Position numbers and translations under genes: made by a program. From Bacillus piscicola (GTDB lineage Bacteria; Bacillota; Bacilli; Bacillales; Marinococcaceae): a DNA stretch of 64,000 nt. The stretch spans positions 124,001-188,000 of the forward strand of contig NZ_JAJJJF010000003.1 of NCBI RefSeq assembly GCF_022458745.1. The letters are read 5' to 3'. Below, piece after piece: positions 8,815 to 16,353 of this stretch (position 1 is the stretch's first letter; the number at the start of each line of letters is the position of its first letter). The notes beneath the pieces were generated by a model. It searched no databases. It worked only from the letters and a program-made list of their open reading frames with translations, and had not been told where the DNA came from.

Positions 8815-9909
8815 ATGTTAACCAAAGAGATCGCAGACATGATTGTGAAAGAAACGTCCGTCCGTCTAAATCGCAACATTAATATGATGAATGAAGAAGG
8901 TGTCATTTTGGCATCTTGCGACGAAGAGCGTATTACAGACATTCATGAAGGTGCGGTTCACGTTTTAAAAAGCGGGGAAACGCTGATTATTTATCCGGGC
9001 GATCAAAGTCAATATAAAGGCAGTCAGCCTGGCATTAACATCCCGATTGTCGAAAACGGGACGATTGTTGGCGTTATTGGGATTACCGGCCACCCCGATG
9101 AAGTCCAGCACTTAGGGGAACTTGTAAAAATGACAACTGAACTTATGATGGAACAGAAAGAAATTGCTGCCCAGCTTGAATGGAGACAACGGATGAAAGA
9201 AATGATGATTGCGGATCTATTGCAATCGAAACCGGCTTATAACCATATTGAGCGTGGTCTTGACTTATTGGGCATCCACCTTGAAGCCCCTTTTACAGCA
9301 TTTCTTATTCAATTAGCCGATCGGACTACATCAAACCAAGCCATTATTGACAAACTTGAAAGGATAATCGGAAAGTCTACTAGTATCGTTGGATTTATTA
9401 ACGTCAATCAAGTTTTCATTACTGTCTCTAATCTTGCGACACGCAAAGTCCGAGATGCGGCTGAAAGAATGGCAGACCTTTTTAATACATTACAGATCCC
9501 TTACCAAATCGCACTGAGTCAGCCATTTCTGCAGATGAGAAGCTTTTATGCAGCATATGAAGAATGTAATCTTGCTCTTCAAGCAAGTGATCCTAACGAA
9601 AAGATTGTATTTTATTCAGAGATCGAAGCGAAGGCTCTTGTTTTCCAGCTGGACAAAGAGCGCGCTAAGCGTTTTACACAAAGGGTTATAACAAAAACAA
9701 TTAAGAAACACCGCGATACGCTTACGTGTTTCTTTTCCTGCAACTTCAACATACAGCAAACAGCAGATGCCTTGTTTATCCACCGAAATACACTTCTATA
9801 CCGCTTAAATAAGATTAAAGAAGAAACAGGTTATGATCCGAAAAATTTTCACGATGCCTTAACTTTGCAGCTTGCGATCTGGATTTTTGAACGAAATTAT
9901 CCAACATAA
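8815..9909 (+). CDS. cdaR: CdaR-family sugar diacid utilisation regulator
   Basis: 364-residue transcriptional regulator. An N-terminal sugar-diacid recognition domain covers about residues 1-135 (MLTKEIADMIVKETSVRLNR, GVIGITGHPDEV), a GGDEF-like/linker region follows, and a PucR-type C-terminal HTH lies near residues 305-355 (NIQQTADALFIHRNTLLYRL). CdaR proteins activate glycerate/glucarate/galactarate genes in response to sugar acids such as glycerate. It is transcribed away from glxK-kdgT and toward the uxaA-type genes, with a shared terminator at 9914-9951. Its likely targets are glxK-kdgT and perhaps the lar operon and the dehydratase pair. Confidence 0.9.
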   Translation: MLTKEIADMIVKETSVRLNRNINMMNEEGVILASCDEERITDIHEGAVHVLKSGETLIIYPGDQSQYKGSQPGINIPIVENGTIVGVIGITGHPDEVQHLGELVKMTTELMMEQKEIAAQLEWRQRMKEMMIADLLQSKPAYNHIERGLDLLGIHLEAPFTAFLIQLADRTTSNQAIIDKLERIIGKSTSIVGFINVNQVFITVSNLATRKVRDAAERMADLFNTLQIPYQIALSQPFLQMRSFYAAYEECNLALQASDPNEKIVFYSEIEAKALVFQLDKERAKRFTQRVITKTIKKHRDTLTCFFSCNFNIQQTADALFIHRNTLLYRLNKIKEETGYDPKNFHDALTLQLAIWIFERNYPT

Positions 9910-9913
9910 AAAA

Positions 9914-9951
9914 AAGCTGTCTTTAGAGGTAGCATCCCCTATAGACAGCTT
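9914..9951. terminator. bidirectional terminator between convergent genes
   Basis: AAGCTGTCT (9914-9922) pairs with AGACAGCTT (9943-9951), with further imperfect pairing inside. An A run precedes the stem on the plus strand (a T run for minus-strand transcripts), suiting the uxaA-type operon; it also lies just after the cdaR stop. Confidence 0.75.
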
Positions 9952-9968
9952 CTCTATAATACAGTTTG

Positions 9969-11135
9969 TTAAAAAGTGGGGCCGATTCTCCAAATACCAA
10001 AATCATGTTGCTTCAGAATTTCTGCTTTTGTTAGCTTTCCTGAAGATACTTGGCTTATTTCATTTAGAATACGAGTACCGACTTCTTCAATAGATTCTTT
10101 TCCTTCGATAATAGTACCGGCATTAACGTCCATATTTTCTGCCATTTTTTCAGACAATGCAGAGTTTGTAGAAATTTTAATTGTCGGTGCGATCGGAGAG
10201 CCTGTCGGCGTTCCTCGCCCGGTAGTAAAGAGAACAATTTGGGCACCGCCGGCCGTCATGCCGGTTAACTGCTCAATATCCTGCCCTGGCGTGTCCATCC
10301 AAACAAGCCCTTTTTTCGTCGGTGCCTCAGCATAATCGAGCACTTCCTGCAGGGCAGTGCTGCCTGCTTTCGTTGCTGCGCCGAGCGATTTTTCTTCGAG
10401 GGTGCTTAGACCGCCCTTTCTATTGCCGGGTGTCGGATTTCCTGTACGGATGTCCACTCCCATTTGCAGGGAACGGTTTTCCATCGCTTTAATAACAGCA
10501 CGGGCTTTTTGAGCGACGCGGTCATCCGCAGCTCTTTCTGCGAGCAGATGTTCAGCACCGATCAACTCGGTTGTCTCAGCCAATATAGCGGTACCGCCGT
10601 CTTCAATGATGGAGTCACTAACGTAACCGACAGCTGGATTAGCTGATAGACCGGAACAAGCATCAGACCCTCCGCATTCTGTTCCGATAATCAATTCACT
10701 AAAGTCACACAGTTCTCTCGTCTGCGCGGAAGCTTCCTGTACCATTCTTGCCGCAATTTTTGATCCTTGGGCAATGGCATCCAACGTCCCACCTTCATCT
10801 TGAATAGACACTACTTCGACCGGTTTGTTCGTCTTCGCTAGTTCACCCGCCACTGTTTTAGCCTGATGCGTTTCGCAACCAAGACCGAGTACGACTACTC
10901 CATACACGTTCGGGTTGGCACCAATCCCGACAAACGTACGAAATGTCTGCTCATAATCAACCCCGACCTGCGTACAACCATGCTGATGAATGAAAGAGAC
11001 CGTACCGTGAACGAGCTCGGTAATCTGTCTCGCCGCTTGGGTTGCACACGTGATCGTCGGAAGAATTAAAACATGATTCCGTACCCCTACTTTTCCATCC
11101 GCTCTTCGATAACCCCAGAATTTATTCTTTTCCAA
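9969..11135 (-). CDS. UxaA-family dehydratase, large subunit
   Basis: 388-residue catalytic part of the altronate/galactarate dehydratase (UxaA/GarD) family without its N-terminal SAF domain, which is encoded by the preceding gene. Landmarks are GYRRADGKVGVRNHVLILPT at the N terminus, HQHGCTQVG, GTECGGSDACSGLSANPA and TGRGTPTG. This split arrangement is also that of SuyB of (R)-sulfolactate sulfo-lyase, so altronate, another sugar acid or sulfolactate are all possible substrates; the nearby cdaR, kdgT and glxK favour a sugar acid. The start is TTG (11133-11135) behind GAGGGG; it overlaps the small subunit by 14 bases. Confidence 0.85.
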   Translation of the reverse strand: MEKNKFWGYRRADGKVGVRNHVLILPTITCATQAARQITELVHGTVSFIHQHGCTQVGVDYEQTFRTFVGIGANPNVYGVVVLGLGCETHQAKTVAGELAKTNKPVEVVSIQDEGGTLDAIAQGSKIAARMVQEASAQTRELCDFSELIIGTECGGSDACSGLSANPAVGYVSDSIIEDGGTAILAETTELIGAEHLLAERAADDRVAQKARAVIKAMENRSLQMGVDIRTGNPTPGNRKGGLSTLEEKSLGAATKAGSTALQEVLDYAEAPTKKGLVWMDTPGQDIEQLTGMTAGGAQIVLFTTGRGTPTGSPIAPTIKISTNSALSEKMAENMDVNAGTIIEGKESIEEVGTRILNEISQVSSGKLTKAEILKQHDFGIWRIGPTF

Positions 11136-11424
11136 CTTGATCCCCTCTTCCTCTCGTTCCTTCGATGTTATGGGTGTGAAGATGAGCTCCTATGTCAATA
11201 TCCTGGCTCGCCCTCCCAATCACTTCCCCGTATTTCCTGATGTCACTGCCTTTCGCAATGAAAGAGGTGGCAAACTTATGCCCAAATTCGATTGAATCTA
11301 AAACAGTAATCGTACTAACCCTGCCTTGGCAGGAAACAACCGCGTCCTTGTTCGCCGGAATTGCTTCGAGCGCTGTTGCCACGTTATCTTCCGGCTTAAC
11401 AATAAGAGCTTTATAGTCTTCCAT
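11122..11424 (-). CDS. UxaA-family dehydratase, small SAF-domain subunit
   Basis: 100-residue SAF-domain protein equal to the N-terminal domain of UxaA/GarD, ending with the HLHTHNIEGTRGRGD segment that in fused enzymes leads into the catalytic domain. It is the first gene of the pair; the large-subunit TTG start lies inside its end, giving coupled translation and presumably equal amounts of the subunits. Comparable to SuyA in size. The upstream 130 bases (11425-11554) should hold its promoter. Confidence 0.87.
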   Translation of the reverse strand: MEDYKALIVKPEDNVATALEAIPANKDAVVSCQGRVSTITVLDSIEFGHKFATSFIAKGSDIRKYGEVIGRASQDIDIGAHLHTHNIEGTRGRGDQVGKE

Positions 11425-11572
11425 TGTTGCAAGACTCCTTCATATAAAATTGTTCACCGACTAATGAATTAACCATATGCCATCATTCGAATGGTATCAT
11501 GCCAAGAAAAAATCGTCTTTGACATCTTCCCCCACCTAAAATCCTATCGAATTTTTGAGGAAGGGGACTCCA

Positions 11573-11869
11573 ATGGATAAACAGCTGAGACCAGCAAATT
11601 CATGTTGGATGGTTACGTTACCTTTACCTCTACTCAGTCCCACTCTCCATTTTCACAGGTTATGGGTAGAGCGTCAACAGCTAGGTGTACAGCGCAGTCA
11701 GGCGCCTTACAGAAAACACTACATTTCCTGCAACGACTGTCAGGGCGGCCGCCCCCTTTATAAGCATCAAAAAACAGCTGATCGTCCAGGGTGTCGATCA
11801 TGTCGCTTACGATCCGGGCAACGTGATCTTCCGGAATTATCCGAAAAATACATAGGAAGATACAGCTGA
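11573..11869 (+). pseudogene. possible decayed gene, no recognised family
   Basis: An ATG at 11573 behind GAGGAAGGGGA opens a 98-codon frame of unusual composition (many Cys, Arg, Gln, Ser) that I do not recognise. In a different frame the second half reads as a more protein-like stretch (ISIKKQLIVQGVDHVAYDP, about 11757-11815) interrupted upstream by two stops. A strong plus-strand terminator follows at 11873. A good RBS, a terminator and frame-split coding-like sequence suggest a gene that has lost its frame. It may equally be non-coding. Confidence 0.35.
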
Positions 11870-11872
11870 TTC

Positions 11873-11937
11873 AAATCGCCTTCTTTCATTAATGGGTTGT
11901 GGTGACTTCATTATACCGAAAGAGGCGATTTTTTTGT
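11873..11937 (+). terminator. Rho-independent terminator
   Basis: AAATCGCC at 11873-11880, followed by TTCTTTC, pairs with GAAAG and GGCGATTT (end 11931), with a long loop, then a T run to 11936. It would end plus-strand transcription from the degenerate reading frame just upstream. Confidence 0.65.
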
Positions 11938-11975
11938 GTGTTTGGCATAAAATGTTAGATTGTTTTTTCGTTCCA

Positions 11976-12105
11976 CTACTTTGAATGGCGATCAGGTGAG
12001 ACGCCTGCGGGAAAAGCAAGAGCTGAAGATCCACCGACGGTGATCTTCCGTCGGTTAGCTGAAGCCTTGCCCGCGGCAAGCGAACCTGAAGAGCCATCTA
12101 TCTGA
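11976..12105. repeat. dispersed intergenic repeat, Bacillaceae CCTGCGGG/CCCGCGG type (copy 1)
   Basis: This non-coding stretch contains GAGACGCCTGCGGGAAAAGC, AGCTGAAGATCC, an internal inverted pair (CACCGACGGTGATC and GATCTTCCGTCGGT) and CTTGCCCGCGGCAAGCG. The same modular wording (CCTGNGGGAANAGC ... CCGCGGAAAGCGA) recurs at 61606-61803 and resembles the GC-rich intergenic repeats seen in many Bacillaceae genomes. It sits in a gene-poor strip between the uxaA-type genes and the biotin genes. Confidence 0.65.
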
Positions 12106-12145
12106 AAGGGTATTAATTAATCTTAACGATAAATCTTATAGAATT

Positions 12146-12197
12146 AAAAAAAGGGCTGTATCAAAAGGTCATTTTTCATGACCTTTTGATACAGCCC
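12146..12197 (-). terminator. terminator with perfect 20-bp stem
   Basis: The arm 12153-12172 is the exact reverse complement of 12178-12197, with a 5-base loop TTTTC. On the minus strand the stem is followed by seven T residues (12146-12152), so it ends the bioY-bioB-small protein transcript. Confidence 0.9.
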
Positions 12198-12254
12198 CAT
12201 CCCTCATTACGCCACCGTATGCAGACAGCGTCGTTAATACAACCTGCAGGCTAA

Positions 12255-12401
12255 CTACTCCTTCATTCCTTCCAACCACTCTGTATAACATGTCCCGCAC
12301 AATGTTTTTTCGAGTTCCTCATTTTCACGAAAAAAAGCAACTTGGTGAACACTCTCATGCTGATCAATGGTGCTGTCACAGTAAAAGCATGTGTTTTCCA
12401 T
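12255..12401 (-). CDS. small four-cysteine zinc-ribbon-like protein (48 aa)
   Basis: ATG at 12399-12401 behind AAGGATGG opens a 48-codon frame starting MENTCFYCDSTIDQHE and containing LCGTCYTEW near the end. Two CxxC pairs (Cys5/Cys8 and Cys36/Cys39 approximately) fit a zinc ribbon or treble clef. Small proteins of this kind are common in Bacillaceae and lack an assigned function. It lies between bioB (93 bases upstream) and a strong terminator, so it may be the last gene of the biotin transcript. No function is proposed. Confidence 0.75.
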   Translation of the reverse strand: MENTCFYCDSTIDQHESVHQVAFFRENEELEKTLCGTCYTEWLEGMKE

Positions 12402-12494
12402 TTTGATTCCATCCTTTTCCTATAATGTTTTCAGCACCATTATTTTTTCCAGCTCCATAGAAGGGCATACACGAAGTAATGGTTGGTGGCGTTG

Positions 12495-13487
12495 TTAAAT
12501 AAAAGCCTCTTTTTTTTCATAGTCAACTTCGAACCCGAGATCCTTAAGCATTTGATGATCTTTTGTTCCTTCCTGTCCTGCGGTTGTTAAATAGTCCCCG
12601 ATGAAAATAGAATTAGCGGCATACAATCCGAGCGGCTGCAGGCTGCGCAAGTTCACTTCCCGCCCGCCGGATATCCGAATTTCTTTTGTCGGATTGAGGT
12701 AACGAAACAAAGCGAGTACTTTTAAACAGTAAGAAGGCGTCAGCTCATCGGTCCCTTCAAGCAAAGTGCCATCAATCGCATGCAGGAAATTAACGGGAAT
12801 GGAATCCGCATCAAGCGCTTTTAGTGACTTTGCCATTTGGATAACATCGTGCTTTGTCTCCTTCATGCCTACGATCACCCCGGAGCACGGGGAAATGCCC
12901 GCCTCTTTTGCTTTGTTTACAGTGGCCACCCGGTCCTGATACCTATGGCTCGTTGTGATCGCATCATGATGATCTTCTGAGGTATTAATATTATGGTTAT
13001 AACGGTCGACACCTGCTTCTTTTAATTCGAGAGCTTGTTCTGGTTTTAAAATACCAAGGCACGCACATATTTTAAGGTCATACTTTTCCTTTATTTCTTT
13101 TACCGCTGACGTAACGATGCCAAGTTCTCGGTTCGTCGGTCCACGGCCGCTTGCTACGATACAATATGTACCTGAGTTTAATCGGTGAGCATTTTCCGCT
13201 CCTTTGACAATCTCTTCTTTATCCATCATCCGGTATCTCTCAATAGGTGCGCTCGAGTCGCGTGACTGCGAACAATAGCCGCAGTTTTCCGGACAGGCGC
13301 CGGACTTCGTATTAACGATCATGTTTAATTTCACTTTATTTCCGTAGTAATGACGCCTGATCGTATAGGCTCCGTCTAAAAGTTTCAGCAATTCTTCATT
13401 CGGACAATTCAAAATGGAGAGAGCTTCTTCCTCACTTAACTCGTATCCTTTCAAAACCTCATCTGCAAGCATATGCCAATTTGACAT
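12495..13487 (-). CDS. bioB: biotin synthase
   Basis: 330-residue radical SAM enzyme that inserts sulfur into dethiobiotin. The radical-SAM cysteines are in CPENCGYCSQS (residues ~64-74); YNHNINTS, GMKETKHD and NFLHAIDGTLLEG are typical BioB segments. It follows bioY by 18 bases and is probably in the same transcript. No other biotin pathway genes (bioA, D, F, W, I) are in the window, so the cell may make biotin from imported dethiobiotin, or those genes lie elsewhere. Confidence 0.97.
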   Translation of the reverse strand: MSNWHMLADEVLKGYELSEEEALSILNCPNEELLKLLDGAYTIRRHYYGNKVKLNMIVNTKSGACPENCGYCSQSRDSSAPIERYRMMDKEEIVKGAENAHRLNSGTYCIVASGRGPTNRELGIVTSAVKEIKEKYDLKICACLGILKPEQALELKEAGVDRYNHNINTSEDHHDAITTSHRYQDRVATVNKAKEAGISPCSGVIVGMKETKHDVIQMAKSLKALDADSIPVNFLHAIDGTLLEGTDELTPSYCLKVLALFRYLNPTKEIRISGGREVNLRSLQPLGLYAANSIFIGDYLTTAGQEGTKDHQMLKDLGFEVDYEKKEAFI

Positions 13488-13505
13488 AATCCATTCCCCC
13501 TTTAG

Positions 13506-14105
13506 TTAGGCTGCTTTGTTCTGCCGTGCAACTATTCGTTTAATAACCGGAATGTTATGAAGTCTAAAGGCGAATATCCCCGATAAAACAGTAAGAATAA
13601 TATCTTTGGGAAGCGGTGCCATCATCCATAACCACGCCAATTTGTACGTAAACCCTTCCGGTGCGTCAAACCAAAAGACATATGCCGCATACATCCAATT
13701 AGTGCCAAACACATAGTTAATTGCCATCGCTGTTAAGGCTGCCACTACAAAGGCACGCACGGCACTCTTATTTTCAATCATTTTTCCTGCCACGTAGGCG
13801 ACCAGAATAAAAGATAAAATAAACCCGAATGTTGGAGAAACGAGCGCGGCCAAACCTCCTTTAAATTGTGCGAAAACCGGTGCTCCGGCAAGACCAATCA
13901 TCATATACACAAACATGGAAAAAGCTCCAAGCCTGCTTCCGAGCACTAGTCCTGCCAACACTGCGAAAAAAGTCTGCAACGTAATCGGCACACCGCCTAC
14001 TACCATAAACGGCACAAAGGCTGTAATATTCGCCCCAACCGCAGTCAGTGCAACAAAGAGAGCACCTAGCGCCATGTCGAGTGGTTTCCATTTTCTTCTC
14101 TCCAA
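13506..14105 (-). CDS. bioY: BioY biotin transporter (ECF substrate-binding component)
   Basis: 199-residue, six-helix S-component for biotin uptake, with the family signature in FVPFMVVGGVPITLQTFFAVLAG at about residues 30-52 and GTNWMYAAYVFW later. The start is TTG (14103-14105) behind AAGGGGG. The gene heads the bioY-bioB unit, and a BirA-type palindrome lies 34-64 bases upstream, so biotin sufficiency should repress both genes. Confidence 0.95.
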   Translation of the reverse strand: MERRKWKPLDMALGALFVALTAVGANITAFVPFMVVGGVPITLQTFFAVLAGLVLGSRLGAFSMFVYMMIGLAGAPVFAQFKGGLAALVSPTFGFILSFILVAYVAGKMIENKSAVRAFVVAALTAMAINYVFGTNWMYAAYVFWFDAPEGFTYKLAWLWMMAPLPKDIILTVLSGIFAFRLHNIPVIKRIVARQNKAA

Positions 14106-14138
14106 ACTAAAACCCCCTTTTTAATTTCTATTTTTGTT

Positions 14139-14169
14139 TTGTTAACCATTTATAAAATAACGTTAACAT
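14139..14169. promoter_or_regulatory. BirA-type biotin operator upstream of bioY
   Basis: TTGTTAACC (14139-14147) and CGTTAACAT (14161-14169) form the two inverted half-sites TGTTAAC and GTTAACA separated by 15 bases, matching the known BirA operator layout of Bacillus. The AT-rich spacer contains a TATAAAT-like -10 on the minus strand, so bound BirA would cover the bioY promoter. Confidence 0.85.
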
Positions 14170-14428
14170 AAAGGCGAATTAAAAGAAATAAAAAATGATT
14201 AAGAAAACAACAAATCAGATGTTAGTAACAATAATAAGGTGTAATTAGAAGTTATAGTACGATACACATAGATATAATGCGTTATTTTTATCTATTATTA
14301 TTTTATCCTTTTTTACACGTTTATATTGACAAATACGGAGGAATACCTTTAATATTTGGGGAGATTTTTGATGAACGGCTATCAGAATATCCATTTTTGC
14401 TTGTTTGATTAGAGAGGAGGAGTGTAAG
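14170..14428. other. AT-rich intergenic region between bioY and the YczE-like gene
   Basis: This 259-base stretch separates divergent genes. I see no reading frame, hairpin or named element in it beyond the BirA site at its left edge and the GAGGAGG ribosome binding site (14414-14420) at its right edge. It must hold the promoter for the plus-strand gene. Confidence 0.5.
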
Positions 14429-15070
14429 TTGTTTTACCGTGTTTCTGTGTATTTGGCAGGAATGTTTATTAATTTTCTCGGGGTTGCATTAGTTATTAAT
14501 GCTTCCTTAGGGGCTGGATTCTGGACGGCTTTTTTTGCCGGCTTATCCAACAACCTTGGCGGCACCATCGGTCTCTGGTATGCGATATTTCAGTTTTTGA
14601 TTATTTTTATTAATGCCCGGCTTATGAAGCAAGCACCGGAATTTCGAGCGTTATTCACGGTAGTTTTAGAAAGTATTATTCTCGATTTTTGGGTAGAAAT
14701 CGTTTTTGCCACTCTTGATTTATCAACAGCTCCTTTATTCATGCAGCTCGCAGTACTGACGACCGGCGTTATCTTAGTCGGCCTCGGGGTCGCTGTTTAT
14801 ATCTTGCCATTGTTTCCCCGTGCTCCGGTAGACCAGCTTTTCTTAGCTGTCAGCCACCGGTTTGGGCTCAGCCTGCGCCTCGGACAGACAATCGTTGCCG
14901 GCATCATGGCAATACTTGCTCTTCTAATCGGCGGTCCAGTAGGAATCGGAACACTTGCACTCACCCTCTTCTTAGGACCAGTCACCCAGTTCTTTTACGT
15001 ACGAGCGTATCCTCTTTATTATAAATACAGTCCAGAGGGACATCCGGTACCAGCAGAATCCTTTGTTTAG
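14429..15070 (+). CDS. YczE/YitT-like integral membrane protein
   Basis: 213-residue polytopic membrane protein resembling the YczE/YyaS/YitT group (FYRVSVYLAGMFINFLGVALVI at the N terminus, GTIGLWYAIFQ, GPVGIGTLALTLFLGPVTQF near the C terminus). Five or so membrane segments are visible. Members have no firmly established biochemical role; B. subtilis YczE affects surfactin and bacillaene production. I choose the TTG at 14429, eight bases after GAGGAGG, over the in-frame upstream TTG. A terminator follows directly, so it is a single-gene unit. Confidence 0.75.
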   Translation: MFYRVSVYLAGMFINFLGVALVINASLGAGFWTAFFAGLSNNLGGTIGLWYAIFQFLIIFINARLMKQAPEFRALFTVVLESIILDFWVEIVFATLDLSTAPLFMQLAVLTTGVILVGLGVAVYILPLFPRAPVDQLFLAVSHRFGLSLRLGQTIVAGIMAILALLIGGPVGIGTLALTLFLGPVTQFFYVRAYPLYYKYSPEGHPVPAESFV

Positions 15071-15083
15071 CTGATTTGAAAAA

Positions 15084-15116
15084 CCCCCACAGCATATTCA
15101 GCTGCGGGGGATTTTT
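15084..15116 (+). terminator. Rho-independent terminator
   Basis: CCCCCACAGC pairs with GCTGCGGGGG (one A/C mismatch) over a short loop and is followed by ATTTTTT. It ends the YczE-like gene. Confidence 0.85.
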
Positions 15117-15160
15117 TAGTGAACAATTTCCCAATTTTCAGGTGGGGACGCCGGTGCTTT

Positions 15161-16090
15161 TTAAGCCGGCTCCTTTTTTAAAAAGTTAGAGATAAAGGAA
15201 CCGAATGATAGATTGATGATCGTGTTAATAATAGGGGGGACTGCCCCTAGTTCGCCAATAAATTGAAAGGCAAGGATTGCAGCTAAAGCGGTGTTGCATA
15301 AACCAACATAGAATAAAATAGCGCGCGCTTCCGGTTCTTCAACCCCAATTTTCTTAGCGGTAAGATAGCCTACTCCCATAGGAAGCAGGACCTGGATAAG
15401 GATAACAACAATTAATAATGGAAGCAGGTTCAAATGAGCCGCAACCGCCTCTTTCCCTTCCCCAACAATAATGTGAACAATGATCAACAGCGACAACGAG
15501 GATCCCAGTTTTGTGAGAGTTTGGGAATGCTGAACCGACTGCGGAAACATCCGTTGCATGAAAATACCAGCTGCTAACGGAAGAATTACAATGAACAGAA
15601 AGGATTGAAGTAAATCTAAGAAGGTGATACTGACTTCCTTTCCAGGTATATTTACCATTGCCAAAAGAGTGACGACAGGGCTTAACGCTGTGTCAAGAAA
15701 CGAGCCAACGATAACGAGGGCGGTGTTGCCGCCAGCTAAAAAGGTGTATAAGGTTGCCGCCGTCGCATTCGGCACGGTACCAGATAAAATAATGCCGGCT
15801 AAGATTTCCGGCTCCTCAGAAAAAAATAGATAGGCGAGGACCAAAGAGATCGTAACTGTCAACGTCCATTTTAATATAACTGCAACCCCAATCGCTTTCT
15901 TCTTCCTGCCAATGCCTTTAATCGAGTCAAGGTTAATAGATAACCCGGCAAAGAAAATAACCATGCCTAATAAAACAGCCGGGACCCATGTGTACGTCTC
16001 CCAATATACCGGTAGATAATAAGTAAGTATTGCCGTAAAGACAATAAGATGAGGAAGCCTTTTAGAGAGAATATCAGTGATTGTCTTCAT
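15161..16090 (-). CDS. bile acid:sodium symporter (BASS) family transporter
   Basis: 309-residue membrane protein with about ten hydrophobic segments; SGTVPNATAATLYTFLAGGNTALVIVG near residues 110-140 and YVGLCNTALAAILAFQF near the C terminus correspond to the crossover regions of the BASS fold. Bacterial members move organic anions (ketopantoate/pantoate-type acids, pyruvate) with sodium; the substrate here cannot be named. The start is placed at ATG 16088-16090; an upstream in-frame extension of 21 residues has no hydrophobic or family character. No operon partner is evident. Confidence 0.8.
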   Translation of the reverse strand: MKTITDILSKRLPHLIVFTAILTYYLPVYWETYTWVPAVLLGMVIFFAGLSINLDSIKGIGRKKKAIGVAVILKWTLTVTISLVLAYLFFSEEPEILAGIILSGTVPNATAATLYTFLAGGNTALVIVGSFLDTALSPVVTLLAMVNIPGKEVSITFLDLLQSFLFIVILPLAAGIFMQRMFPQSVQHSQTLTKLGSSLSLLIIVHIIVGEGKEAVAAHLNLLPLLIVVILIQVLLPMGVGYLTAKKIGVEEPEARAILFYVGLCNTALAAILAFQFIGELGAVPPIINTIINLSFGSFISNFLKKEPA

Positions 16091-16353
16091 GTTTATGTAT
16101 CCCGCTCCCCACAACGTTCGTGTTCTTTCTATATTACAAATTCTACTTTTCACTCACCATACATGCAATCCTCTCTTTTCGTTTCCTTTACTTTAGACAG
16201 AAGCCAATACGTTGAGGAAAAAGTTTCTTCTCAAATAACTCTAAATCTAAAGATATAAGAATTGCTTTGTGATATGATTAATTAGGTTAATAATTCAAAT
16301 TTTTCTGTTTAGTTACTTGTTTTTTAAATTCAAGTCTTAGAGGGGGATTTGTA

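Noticed and set aside
11837-12097. 86-codon minus-strand frame
   Set aside because: It runs through a terminator hairpin and the dispersed repeat and has no ribosome site or protein-like composition.
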